A stretch of DNA of 60,000 nucleotides from Polytrichum commune. Its lineage: Eukaryota; Streptophyta; Polytrichopsida; Polytrichales; Polytrichaceae. The notes under the pieces were generated by a model. That model saw only the letters and a program-made list of their open reading frames with translations. It had not been told where the DNA came from and ran no database searches. Each line of letters opens with the position of its first letter. Position 1 is the stretch's first letter. The stretch lies in assembly GCA_950295325.1 (NCBI GenBank), contig OX485803.1, positions 57,057,554-57,117,553 of the forward strand, in the 5' to 3' direction. The position numbers and the translations under genes are program-made. This document shows positions 11,880-23,598 of the stretch, piece by piece.

Positions 11880-14320
11880 ATCTGTATTGCGCTAAGTCTT
11901 GATTATAAACCTATATTAAGCTCAAAATAAAAACATGATCACCACTGAAAGGAATCATGTCAAGGATTTTGGGAAAAAGTGACATGTGACATTATTTTGG
12001 TACACCTTATTGTGATTAGACTACACATTGAAATCTTTGTAGCTAGAAACATTTTGAAAGTATGAGAAATACCAACTTGTAAATGTGTAAGTAACAAGGA
12101 AAATAAATGCAAGAGTTAAAGCCTCGATTAAGAATCAATGCGTCAATTTAGAATCTTTTTTTCTATAGCTCTCTAAGGCATTTTTTTGTTCATAAGTTGC
12201 ATGCTTGCTGATATGAGACTAAAAGAACATGTCCAAAGCCTTCACATCCCATAGGAGCTTACCTAGTATTAAATGATGCATCTACGTGCAATATCCAACA
12301 CATTTTAGGGACAAACCACTTGTCCAAAAATAAGAGGGGATGTGCATTTGTGGGAACAAAACATCAACAACAACAACTAAAACCACAATACAACAATAAC
12401 TTCAAATGTTTGCATTTCATGTTTGCCAACCACTGTATTTATGTAGTTTTGCAATCTAGTGTACATTATATTGGCGGTTGGAACTGTCAAGAATTCATGC
12501 ATAAACCCAAATATACTAAAATCCTTGTTATTTCTAGTCTACCATCAATATGTACACATTTCTTTTTCTCTATAAATTAAAGTTCTTGTATAAAGGGGAT
12601 TTAATTTCATAGTGACCCAAGCACATCACTAGATTTTCAATGAAAATCACACCTCCCGGGTACATAACTACTAGTTTTAATTTGTGTACATAGTGGATTC
12701 AACCACGATAAGGTGTACCAAGTTCATGTCATGCGTTACCCTTTTTTCATAGTCCTTGACACACCAAGTTTGAATAATTATCATGTTTTTTGATTTAAAC
12801 TTTATTTGAGTTTATATCAAGACTTAGCACAAATATAGATATATTTTAATTAATGCTTTCTAATTCTAATTGATAATATTACCTCAAACATCAGTCCTCA
12901 TGAAGTATAAGAACTCGTTTCTATTTAGTAGTTAGTGGTAAGCATGATTGGACCCTAGTACAGTAAAATTCAATTTAATATTGTGCATTCACGTGTAGTC
13001 GTACATGATTAGCATAGTGCACCCTTTGAGGTTATTGAAGTGCACATACACAAGAATTCACACAATTCTTAAGTCAAAACTCAGAGCTAAGATCACATGT
13101 GTGTCAAAAAGAGGTCCTCCTAATCAGATATTTATATCCTTAAAGTACTAGTCAATAAGAACAATATGGTTAATATAAAGATGGTTCAAGCTAACTAACA
13201 TTAGTTAATCTTTACTCTCCACATTAAATTCAGACAACAATGAAACGCGTTAATAACTCTACGTAGTAAGTGTGTGTGACTAGACATAATAAATAAATAA
13301 GACTACATCATATATTTTTCACTATATGTAGTGATATATACTTTGCTATGTGGAGTAAAGTCACGGAGAGGTCACTGGCGAAAATGTTAGAAACAACGTG
13401 CGATAAAAAATAGGGTCTAATATATTCATTGTAGATAAATTTCGCAAAAAAGACGTACATATAATATAGGGGGTTTTAAAATAATGAAACATGTGTACAT
13501 GTAAAATACCATCACATATAATGGCCTCTTTTATCTAGTTAGTACATGTAAAATAGTGTGAAAACAATTACTAGGGGTAGTGGGTCTAGGGTAGGGTTTG
13601 TGCTAGTCGATGAAAAAGGAATTTTTTTGTTGAAAATGCTTGGATGAATGACTTGGCACGTTGGTTTGCTTGAAAATTACTAAACCAACGGTTCCAATGT
13701 GGAGTTAATGGTCTCTACCCATGTGCCGGGAGGGGAAATTTCAGCACTTTGTTTGACTTTATTTCAGAGTCTAAGACAATGCTTCAGTTGCATGCCTTTG
13801 CCTTAAGTTTATTGTTTTGAGTTAGTTTATGTGAGTTTAGCATTGTGGCTGAACTTCACAATTCATGGTTGTAAAAAAAGAAATGTCCTTCATGGAAAAA
13901 AATGTCGCTTATAGAACCAAAAAATAATGGGGTGTACAAAATAAAATGAGGTTTAAGAAAAATTGGACAACAGTTGGGCTCCGAGAAAAAAAATTGGGGT
14001 AAAGTCAAAATAATTGGTTACTTGGGGTATAAGAAAAAAAAAATAGTATAAAAAAATAGGATATTTTTAAATGATTCCACCAAAAAATTATAATGACTAA
14101 TACAGTGTACTAAAATACAAGCATTTATCATTATTTTGAAAAATACCATACCTTATTTTTTTTGCGAGGTAAATAGCCCCCTGATAAATAGGTCTTGAGC
14201 GCACATGTATGCATTAATTAAAGAGGGAGTGACCTCCCCATGAGTAAAGTTCAATAGTATTTGGCTTACTTTGTGAAGTCATGTGGTAGGTATATGCCTC
14301 AATTATGTATTACTAGTAGT
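11880..14320. other. AT-rich spacer
   Basis: No supported gene. A dispersed repeat at about 13,355-13,415 (GTCACTGGCGAAAATGTTAG, then GATAAAAAATAGGGTC) is similar to 53,385-53,445. Confidence 0.5.
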
Positions 14321-14385
14321 AACACTATATTCGTTAATCGGAGACTTTGGAAAGTCTCAAAATAAATTGGACCCATAGTTTTGGA
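14321..14385 (+). repeat. Terminus motif of the small element (left end)
   Basis: It starts AACACTATATTCGTTAA and continues with the 18-bp palindrome GAGACTTTGGAAAGTCTC. The first 17 bp are identical, and the next 45 bp similar, to the left end of the giant element at 18,591. The matching outward end for this copy was not found between 15.8 and 18.6 kb, so the small element is probably truncated or its right end has decayed. Confidence 0.7.
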
Positions 14386-14964
14386 TGCGAATATTGTGAA
14401 CGTAGGGAACATCGGGAACATAGGGAACAATGGCAACATTATGTTTTGAAAATCCATATGTGATGAATATATATGTTTCTAAATATAGTAAATATCTAGA
14501 TGATAATCAAAACTATGCCGAACACAATATTTCAATGATACAAATTCACAATTATTTTGTATTTTTGAACGAATCGATAAATAACCATTTATGTTTTTAT
14601 CATAGACTCTTGGATGCGTATCCCAAACATAAAGGTCTTATCCAATTATGGTTGAATTGAACGGCACATCCCAAACGCAATAATACTCAAAATAATTTGA
14701 CAATGTTAATAAGAATTTGCAAATTAGCATTTGCAATATTGTATAGTTTTGGATTTCACATCCGTAAAAAAAATATATAAAAAAAATTTGATAGCGCATG
14801 GGAAGTTGGATTCCACATCCGTAAAGTAATACAATCATGCAATATAATTGTAATCTATAAAATTTCTATAAAGTGTGTCTAATATAGTATCAACCCCAAT
14901 GTCACACATTTCACGAAAAACGAAAACACATTTTAGATAACTTTGGTCCCGACCTACGTCAATA

Positions 14965-15735
14965 TCATTCTCCATCTTCATCTTCAGCTTCATTTCCATA
15001 TTCGACATCATTTTCTGCAGTAGCAATACGTGCGAACTTGTCTTTCGCAAAATCTATGTGTTTTTGGGGAATGGTCATTGTCTCTGATTTGGAACCTTTG
15101 CATGGTTTCCAAGCACAAAGTATGGAATCTGTGTTTATCCAAACCGGTTTGTATGTCGAGTCAATTGTCCACTTGAAACCTTTTTTGGTGTCCCACCCTA
15201 AATATGTGCGGAACACATTTTGATCTTTGGTGCTTGGACGACAATATTCCACCTCAATTTGATGAAAATTTGGGCTAGTTGGAACAAAATTTGGTGATGA
15301 CAATGCTTTCAACAACCAAATCGGTTTAGGGTGCTCCTCATCTCCAGGACGTACAAGGACCATATAACCTTCGTACCAATCAACTGCCACACGAAGAGAG
15401 AATCTCCAACTAGGAGGCACTTCCAATGGATCCAAAGAATTCAAAATGCACACCCCAACATCTTCCTCCCTAAGGGGATCTGCATCAATACAATCCTTAA
15501 GATTCGAGTTCCTACAAACACCATTGGCCACGGGAACGCCACAACCATTGACTAGGACAACATCAAGATCAACCCACTGTTCCCGTGAATAACCCTCACA
15601 TGATGGAAAGAATTCATCCTCTTCATTGGCGACACCAATTGTAGTTTCATATTCCACGACAGCTTCAAACTCGCTACCATAGCTTGATGCTTCCGAAGAC
15701 AATTCAAACGCACTATCACCGGCGTTGGAATCCAT
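14965..15735 (-). CDS. Small protein matching both ends of the 994-aa DUF7869 protein
   Basis: This is an intact 256-residue frame with no function I can name. Residues about 49-115 (SREQWVDLDVVLVNG to the WRFSLR motif) match residues about 62-127 of the large protein encoded at 19.1-22.2 kb. Residues 116-235 (VAVDWYEGYMVLVRPGDE, then WDTKKGFKW, WINTDSI, IPQKHIDFAKDKFARI) match its residues 866-984. The 738-residue transposase-like core between those parts is absent. The start at 15,735 is chosen because the large protein also starts MD at this place and a TTGTAG acceptor-like site sits just upstream. An upstream ATG at 15,795 is also in frame. Its 3' end faces the terminus motif at 14,321 and its 5' side faces the family B palindrome array, the same layout as the large gene. 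The C-terminus is acidic. It could be an internal-deletion derivative or the ancestral form. Confidence 0.7.
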   Translation of the reverse strand: MDSNAGDSAFELSSEASSYGSEFEAVVEYETTIGVANEEDEFFPSCEGYSREQWVDLDVVLVNGCGVPVANGVCRNSNLKDCIDADPLREEDVGVCILNSLDPLEVPPSWRFSLRVAVDWYEGYMVLVRPGDEEHPKPIWLLKALSSPNFVPTSPNFHQIEVEYCRPSTKDQNVFRTYLGWDTKKGFKWTIDSTYKPVWINTDSILCAWKPCKGSKSETMTIPQKHIDFAKDKFARIATAENDVEYGNEAEDEDGE

Positions 15736-15874
15736 GGCTACTACAAGAAAGCCAAATGAAGAGTATGTCAAAATATCCCATTCAATAAATTTCATGGATA
15801 GTCCTAATGCTTATTGTCAATGAAACACAATGTGGACAATAGTGGTTTTCATGGCGTGGAAATAAAGACATATT

Positions 15875-17062
15875 GGTATACGAACATGCGTCCGTATACC
15901 TCCATGTAACAACATTATCAGTGCAAGCACACGCGCATCCGGATACATCTGTCTGTTGATAGTCGGCACAAAGGTTTAGACAACAAAAACACTAGAGGTA
16001 TATGGACGCATATCTGTAAATCTCATCGTGGTTAGAGAGGTCAGTGTCAAGCGTAAAGGCTTTGGCAAACTATACAACATAGGTTTATGGATGCGTGTCC
16101 ATAAACATCCGTATGTCAAAAGTTAGTGTTGTCCAAGACATAGAGGTTTAGGGAACCAAGAGGTCCATGCGTCACTTACATGTATACCCAGGCCTTACGA
16201 CAACACGAATTTGAAGAGGATAACATACGCGCTTCCTACTGTGTTTTAACAATGTCAAAATTTTCTACTATGACACATAGGGTGATGTAGGTTTAGGGAC
16301 GCGAGTAGGTTTAATGACGTGATCTAGGTTTAGGGACACAATGCTCAAGACAATAGAGGTTCAATTCGCCAAGAGGTTTAAGGTTTACGATCGCACTTCC
16401 GTAAACTTCCATGACACTATAGTCTCCTTGTCATACTCTACATGGCACATGTTCATGATGCCATTTTAGGTGCCATACAGAACTATAGCACCAAAGGTAT
16501 GTAGGTTTACGGACGCGCGTCCGTAAACCTTTGTACCTCATTACTTGCTCAACTACAATGCTCAAAGCAATAGAGGTTCAATGCACCAAGAGGTTTAAGA
16601 TTTACGGAAGCGCGCGCGTCCGTAAACTTACATGTCACTACAGTCTCGCTGCCATACTCTACATGGCACATGGTCATGATGTCAGTTTAGGTACCATACT
16701 GAATTATGGCACCAGAGGTATGCAGGTTTACGGATGCGCGTCCGCAAACCTCTGTACCTCATTACTAGCTCAACTGAAATGCTCAAAGCAATAGAGATTC
16801 AATAAACCAAGAGGGTTAAGGTTTACAGACGCGCGTCCGTAAACTTCCATGACACTACAGTCTCGTTGCCATACTCTACATGGCACATGGTCATGATGTC
16901 AGTTTAGGTGCTATACCGAACCATGACACCAGAGGTATGCAGGCTTACGGATGCGCGTCCGTAAACCTCTGTATCTCATTACTAGCTCAACTATAATGCT
17001 CAAAACAATAGAAATTCAATAAACCAAGAGGGTTAAGGTTTACAGACGCGCGTCCATAAACA
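15875..17062. repeat. Family B: ten 26-bp palindromes
   Basis: The best copy, at 16504-16529, is GGTTTACGGACGC followed directly by its perfect reverse complement. Diverged copies start at about 15875, 15997, 16082, 16382, 16599, 16725, 16820, 16942 and 17037. The arms stay partly complementary, so in several copies both halves have changed. The array lies immediately upstream of the 256-aa gene. No copy was seen elsewhere in the window. Confidence 0.9.
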
Positions 17063-17075
17063 TCCGTTATTTGCA
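16338..17075 (+). repeat. About 218-bp tandem repeat carrying family B palindromes
   Basis: The landmark ATGCTCAAAG(A)CAATAGA recurs at 16341, 16558, 16779 and 16996, giving periods of 217, 221 and 217 bp. Each unit holds two family B palindromes separated by about 95 and 120 bp of unique spacer, including CATACTCTACATGGCACATG. Confidence 0.85.
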
Positions 17076-18586
17076 GCGGCATAATAGGATCTGTACTTGT
17101 ACAAAATAAAAACCCAGCACACTACAAGGGTCTAGGGAGCGCAACCCACATCTGAGATGCAAAAAGAGTCCCTTGGTGAGGGGATGTCCCCTTAAGTAGT
17201 GATTGTTTTTCCTTGGATCCGTTTTCGACATAGGATACTATCTACCAACTATGTCCTAAAAATAAAAACCTAAAATTACTACAATCCATGTGCCATCCTT
17301 ATAATGGAACGTGTATTCATGGTGGACAACATCCATAGACCATGAGTCCACATAATGACAAAAGCAAAAGGCATCTATTGGCTAATAATATATGAGCATT
17401 ATACATTATTGAGAGGTGGTATATAATATTGAAATGCCTAATATTAAGAATTCATTCTAGAATTAGTAGACAAGAATTATAGAATCATGGGAAAAATCGA
17501 CCACACAACAACAATAGTACATCGAATATAAATATATAAATACATAATCCAAAATTAAAAATTAAAAAAAATTATTGTTTTGCATACAATGTAATGATAT
17601 TCACTATAATATCATGTCATCTTGCATTTAATATTGCAATTACATTGACCACCACCCTACCATCCAACATGTTTAATCCACCCACCTATACACACCTATA
17701 CATAATTGTATTAATAGATACACCAAATTTAAGCGCCTAAACGCCATGAAAGTAGCACATCTATTGTCCTAGTTATGGGTTGAATTAAAATGAATACTGT
17801 CAATTTTCACCCTAAAACTTAGGGCCCCCTTGAGTACATCAACATTTACTTCAAAAAAAAAAATCTAATAACCTTCTTTATGTACTATATGTGAGACAAA
17901 ACATTTTTTAGTACCTCATGTACATTATGTACGGTAATGACTCAAACAATACCAATTCTTACACTCACATTAGTTCATACGTGGTATCAAAGAAAACATT
18001 TGAATGCATTGGTGCAAAACAATGTATGATGTATCATTACTGGGTGTTGGGGCTAATTTCAATTTTAAGACCAAGGTGTTGGGGTTTATATTTATTTCAC
18101 ATATACGTGTTAAATGACTTAAGATCAAGGTATAATCGCCAATACCCTAAACAAACATGAGGACATAGGGGTGCAAGCATGGTATAGTGAACAACTCCCG
18201 ATACATGTCAAGGCTAACGTGGAAGTAATTCAAAACTATATACTAACTTTAAATTTTGTAAGAGCCATATGTTGGTCATAAGAATATATTATTTTGCATT
18301 TTGTGTTTTGCAATTATATCAAACTCCATCTTAAGTAATTAGAAAACCTCACCTAATCTTCTTGGGGGCTAATCTTCTTTGAAGCCTTAGTAGCAAGGGA
18401 AGGTTTAAGGGCTTGACGTTTATCCACATATCGTTTGTCACCTTCCTTATTCATTTTTTTTCACCCTTCTTTGATGGGCTACACCTCTCATTCTCTAAAG
18501 TATTTTTTTCTCTTTGACTTGTTTACCTACATGACATCAAATGTTCACATTTATTAGTATGCTCCAAAAAATACCACAACTACCAC
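17076..18586. other. Spacer between the small locus and the giant element
   Basis: AT-rich with no supported gene. I searched it for an inverted copy of the AACACTATATTCG terminus and found none. Confidence 0.55.
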
Positions 18587-18590
18587 CAAT
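18587..18590. other. Target-site duplication, left (CAAT)
   Basis: CAAT abuts the left TIR and matches 52847-52850 next to the right TIR. Matching stops at 4 bp on either side. Confidence 0.65.
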
Positions 18591-18618
18591 AACACTATAT
18601 TCGTTAAATTGAGACTTT
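18591..18618 (+). repeat. Left terminal inverted repeat of the giant element
   Basis: These 28 bp, AACACTATATTCGTTAAATT followed by GAGACTTT, are the exact reverse complement of 52819-52846. They run into a hairpin-capable GAGACT...AGTCTC (18611-18628) that corresponds to the perfect palindrome at 14341-14358 in the small locus. Confidence 0.85.
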
Positions 18619-18628
18619 CTCTAGTCTC

Positions 18629-19120
18629 AAATTAATATATGGATCAAAGAACTTGAAGAGGCCCGAAACTATATTGTCAACAATCTCAATTATATTATAT
18701 GTTCTAATATCCCAAATCTATGATGTGCGGACATAAGCACATATGGTAGAGCACTCGACACCAACTTCATCAACAAAAACACATTGGGTAGAGCACTCCA
18801 AACAAGTTTCACCCAAAAAACATATACACTGATTTCTATTATTAGCATGCACAATAGAATATAGACATTGCAACATACAAAGTGCATGTAATAAATGCAT
18901 ATTTCTTCATTCGACAATATAGTCCCAAACATAATAATAAGATGAACTTCATTTTTTTTTGAAATATAGTAAATGGATATTCATCCAACTCCAAACAATA
19001 TAGTATTCGTAAGTTCTACCCAAACTCTGCCCCAATTTTGAAGAGCACACATATGTGTAATTTATATTGCTATAATTACGTATTAAACTATAATCATGCT
19101 AACACAATCCTACCAACTTC
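18629..19120. other. 3' flank of the DUF7869 gene inside the element
   Basis: AT-rich, with no supported gene. It separates the gene's stop codon from the left TIR. Confidence 0.5.
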
Positions 19121-22100
19121 TCATTCAACGTGGGTTGCTTCTTGTGCAATCCGAGCAAGGTTGTCTTTTGCAAAAGTTATGTACTTTTGAGGGATGGACA
19201 CTGATCCACTATGGTTTTTCCGTGGTTTCCATGCTATGAATATGGAATCTGTATCTATCCAAGATGGACCGTGCTCAGAATCCACCTTCCACCGAAAGTT
19301 AGGGTTTGTATCCCAGCCTGTATAATGCCGAATCACATCTTCATTCCTTGCTGTCGGTCGATAGTACTCCACTTGTATCTGTCGAAAATGAGGGCTGGAA
19401 GTTACAAAATTGGGTTTGGACAAAGCTCTTGCCACCCACATTGGCTTTGCATATGTCTCGTCTCCAGGACGTAAAATGAGCATATAACCTTCATGACAAT
19501 CCACTGCAATGCGGAAAGATGGTGGTGGACGACTACTAGCCGGCCCCACGTAATGGTCGTCCACATCAAACTCCTCTCGAACCTCTCCATTTCCCAAAAG
19601 ACTAGGCTCCGAAGCTTGTACATCGACTCGTGTTTGTGGCCAAAATCCATGCCTCAAAGTATGAGGGCTATCTTGGTGGAGGTCTGCCAAGGCGGCACGA
19701 ACACGTGTCCAATAATGTATCCAACTCCCATAACGATGCCAACATGATCCGCCAACATCCGCTATTTTCAAACTCTCCCAATATTGTATGAAGCCTGATA
19801 TACCTTTCAAAATATCCTCCAAATTCTTCATGGCTATTGGCTTGCAAGGCCTAGGCTCCCCATCCGGTAACATGGTCTTTCCATCCGCATCCACGCGCCA
19901 CACAAGAAGACCCTCCGGCGGGCTCCAGTCTTGTGTCGTGCACAACAACTTGTATTGCATGGCCGGGACACCATCGTCACGCATATAGAAGCGGAATTGT
20001 TGTGCCTTCGTATGCCCGATCAATCGGTGAGCTCCACTTCGAATATAAGGTTCTATAAATGCCTTGAAGTCTGGCACCTCCTCAATCATATGGGGGATGA
20101 CCGGAACGTTATCCAAATCCATGTACGACTTCATCAATAACGGGATTGTAGGGAAATCCTCCTCCCGCAACTTCATGCTCCACCGCCCAAAAGATGCATC
20201 AATATCATCGTGCGTGTGGCCTACCAATAGGAAGGACACAAAAACCTCCTTGAAAATGCCTTTCGCAACCAACAACGACCAATATGCAAAAACATATATA
20301 CTTTTATTGTCCTTGGCACAATTGTCCAATTGGACACGCAAAGTGGGAGGCAACTTTTTGGCAATCACGGGATCACTGGGTGGCTCTGGCAACGAATGAA
20401 AGCATACATCTTTTCCATCCAACAACGCTTCATATAGAGGTGTTGAACCCGTGTTTTCAAATAACAATCCTAAAGAATAGGCTGGCGGTTTCTCTAAATC
20501 ACGTAAAAGCCTTGCAAATGACCCTATTGTGTGGTTTGAATCCGCTGGATACAAATCAAGAGCATAATGAGCAAACTTGACATCACCGTGTCCATGTGCA
20601 ATCATTCCTGTAATGCCAACCCAACGTGATTAGATATAATTAAACCATTTTGAGTGAATCCATGTTCTCAAGTACATCACGGAATAAAAAACCACAACAT
20701 TTAGGGTATGTCATGACATTGTTTCGAAGTTCACCTGTAACCGATACAGGCAACTTAAAAAACCCATCCGTGGCCTTGATTCGATTTGCAAAACATGGGG
20801 AGGCTGTTTTGGCATGGTCCATTTTGTCATGGATGACCGTAAGAACCTCCAAGGGCCTGGAGATGGACAAAGCTCTATTTGTGTAATAATCATTATGGTG
20901 TGCCTCTTGCATATTTACGTGCTTGAAATAGTTCAATTGATGCGCTGCATATGACTCGGTACCCATCGTGTGTGCATCCCGGAGGCGCTTCAACTTCTCG
21001 CAATTAGAGCACCTGGCAAATTTGTCCCCTCGTCTTTTTGTAATGTATTCGCTAAAGTTTTGTTTCTTAATTGCACTCAATTTTGACAATGAAATTGGCT
21101 CCAACCCAATCTTCTCGCCAACTGCATTCACGTCCAACAATATGTCTTTCCATTTTGTGCATGTGGGAAGAACTTTCTCCACAACCTTTTCACCGGTTGT
21201 GAGCGTGCGTGTTTTGTGCGGCATTGCATCGGCAAGGGGGACAATGATGGTTGCTAGAGTGGCTGTTGCTTGCCTTGTTGCTTCCCTAGGCTTCTTTAAA
21301 CCCACATTACCATGGTGACGGGACCGGCGGCCTTCCTTGGCATAAGCAGCTTGTCGATAAAAGTCCGCTTTCGACACACCGTGAATGGTGTACCATGCCT
21401 TACAACACACGTCCATGCTTTCCATGGTGATGACCTTGCGACCCATCCCATTCACATGTATCGCCCTATGGACATCAAGTTTTCTTGTGGATCTTAGACG
21501 GAAATCTCCAAGCCACATTTCTTCGCGGATGGCCTTCAATTTATCCCTTGGAAACAATTGGCAACAACGATGCACACAACAATCCTTTGTGGCAACTTCT
21601 CTAATGGACTCCTCCCCGAGCAACCTTTGACGTTTACAATCAGTTGCAGACGGAGCAGGACGTGCCAATGTATCGTACTTTCTTTGACCCTTGCGCGGCC
21701 GCATGTTTGCTTGCACCTCCTTTTCGATTTGCATGTGTCGTTGCTCATGTTCACGCAAGCTAACTCCATCAATTGTGACATTCCTCAACGGCCACCTGCG
21801 GAGGGAGAACCTATGAGTGGGATCCACCTTGGAATGAACGACCGACTCCAATATGACAACCCCAACGTCCTCGGTGCCAAGCGGGTTTTCATCAATGCAA
21901 TCTTGCGGATGGGTGTTACGGCAAATCCCCTCCGCCACAACAACTCCACTATCGTTAAGAAGTATCACCTCCAAATTCACCCACGAAGCCCTTGAAAGTC
22001 CCGTACATTCAACAATGGGACACTGCGGTACGGAAGACGAAGGTAAATCCAAATGATCTTCATCCGCACTGTCAGCCATAGTAGCCTCCCCGACAATGTC

Positions 22101-22178
22101 TAAGTCATCATCAGATGCAGATGGCCAAGTGGCCATGTCATCAGATGACCAATCCCCAATTTCACTAAACCCATCCAT
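19121..22178 (-). CDS. DUF7869-type transposase-like protein, 994 aa, two exons
   Basis: The coding sequence joins 22178..20681 and 20607..19121. The 73-bp intron (donor CC|GTGATG, acceptor TTACAG|GA) restores the frame through an Arg codon and unites two long frames. Residues about 62-127 form an N-terminal module and residues 866-984 a C-terminal module, both shared with the 256-aa protein at 15 kb. The core carries a Cys-rich stretch (RCSNCEKLKRLRDAHTMG), then IHDKMDHAKTASP (Asp451/Asp454), GHGDVKFAHYALDLYP, LDNCAKDNKS (Asp594) and VGHTHDDIDASFGRWS (630-644). These are hallmarks of DUF7869 proteins. The spaced acidic motifs recall RNase H-like transposases, but catalysis is inference. The N-terminus is acidic. 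The start at 22,178 is preferred over the in-frame ATG at 22,199 because an acceptor-like GTAGGCAG lies between them and the paralogue also starts MD. The family A satellite lies directly upstream. This is the best candidate for the element's own transposase. Confidence 0.75.
20608..20680 (-). other. 73-bp intron, phase 1
   Basis: The donor is GTGATG and the acceptor TTACAG on the minus strand. Removal joins GFLF to MIAHGHGD through a shared Arg codon, giving uninterrupted family-like sequence. Reading through would meet an in-frame stop after DSLKMV. Confidence 0.75.
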
Positions 22179-22309
22179 TCTGCCTACACACATGAACATT
22201 GAACATTGTCAAAAAATCACAAAAATTGTAGGTTCAAATCGAAGACCACAAAAACCATCATATATAAACAAAATTGCAAATACTCAGTGCTCATACAAGT
22301 TCATATGAC

Positions 22310-23598
22310 TAATATGCCATTGGGTTCGTAAAGGTTTTGGATGGCCAGTGGCCACACTGTCATCCAGATCCCATCCACACTTAGAGGCTGGGTTTGGGTC
22401 GAGCGACCCAAACCTTTTGGGAGGATGGGTTTAAGGTCACGACAAGGAGCACCCATACTTAGGGGGCTGGGTTTGGGTCGAGCGACCCAAACCTCGAGGC
22501 AGGATGGGTTTAAGGTCACGATAATGAGCACCCATACTTAGGGGGCTGGGTTTGGGTCGAGCGACCCAAACTTTTTGGCAGGATGGGTTTAGAGTCACTC
22601 CAGAGAGCACCCACACTTAGAGGGCTGGGTTTGGGTCGATCGACCCAAACCTTCTGGCAGGATGGGTTCAGGCTCACTAAAGACAACACCCACACTTAGA
22701 GGGCTGGGTTTGGGTCGACCGACCCAAACCTTTTGGCAGGATGGGTTCAGGCTCACAACAGTGAGCACCCACACTGTAGGGTTGGGTTTGGGTCGACCAA
22801 CCCAAACCTTTTGGCAGGATGGGTTCAGGCTCACAACAGTGAGCACCCACACTGTAGGGCTGGGTTTGGGTCGACCGACCCAAACCTTTTGGCAGGATGG
22901 GTTCAGGCTCACAACAGTGAGCACCCACACTGTAGGGTTGGGTTTGGGTCGACCCACCCAAACCTTTTGGCAGGATGGGTTCAGGCTCACAACAGTGAGC
23001 ACCCACACTGTAGGGCTGGGTTTGGGTCGACCGACCCAAACCTTTTGGCAGGATGGGTTCAGGCTCACAACAGTGAGCACCCACACTGTAGGGCTGGGTT
23101 TGGGTCGACCGACCCAAACCTTTTGGCAGGATGGGTTCAGGCTCACAACAGTGAGCACCCACACTGTAGGGCTGGGTTTGGGTCGACCGACCCAAACCTT
23201 TTGGCAGGATGGGTTCAGGCTCACAACAGTGAGCACCCACACTGTAGGGCTGGGTTTGGGTCGACCGACCCAAACCTTTTGGCAGGATGGGTTCAGGCTC
23301 ACAACAGTGAGCACCCACACTGTAGGGCTGGGTTTGGGTCGACCGACCCAAACCTTTTGGCAGGATGGGTTCAGGCTCACAACAGTGAGCACCCACACTG
23401 TAGGGCTGGGTTTGGGTCGACCGACCCAAACCTTTTGGCAGGATGGGTTCAGGCTCACAACAGTGAGCACCCACACTGTAGGGCTGGGTTTGGGTCGACC
23501 GACCCAAACCTTTTGGCAGGATGGGTTCAGGCTCACAACAGTGAGCACCCACACTGTAGGGCTGGGTTTGGGTCGACCGACCCAAACCTTTTGGCAGG
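22310..23598. repeat. Family A satellite, left part (16 units)
   Basis: Tandem units each carry one palindrome TTTGGGTCGNNCGACCCAAA. Palindromes start at 22393, 22472, 22551, 22630 and 22709 (79-bp steps, centres AG, AG, AG, AT, AC) and then every 78 bp from 22787 to 23567 (centre AC). Units at 22787 and 22943 have one damaged arm. A unit length divisible by three keeps all frames open, so the long repetitive translations here are not proteins. The array begins about 130 bp upstream of the DUF7869 start codon and is cut at 23598 by the Ty3/gypsy insertion. It resumes in the same phase at 35513. Confidence 0.95.
23594..23598. other. Ty3/gypsy target-site duplication, left (GCAGG)
   Basis: GCAGG just before the 5' LTR is repeated at 35513-35517 just after the 3' LTR. 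Both lie in the satellite's TTGGCAGGATGGG. Confidence 0.95.

Noticed and set aside
20640-20680. Treating the two large minus-strand frames at 19-22 kb as separate genes
   Set aside because: A 73-bp GT-AG intron joins them in frame through a conserved FLF-R-MIAHGHGD stretch, and both halves are needed for the DUF7869 motif order.
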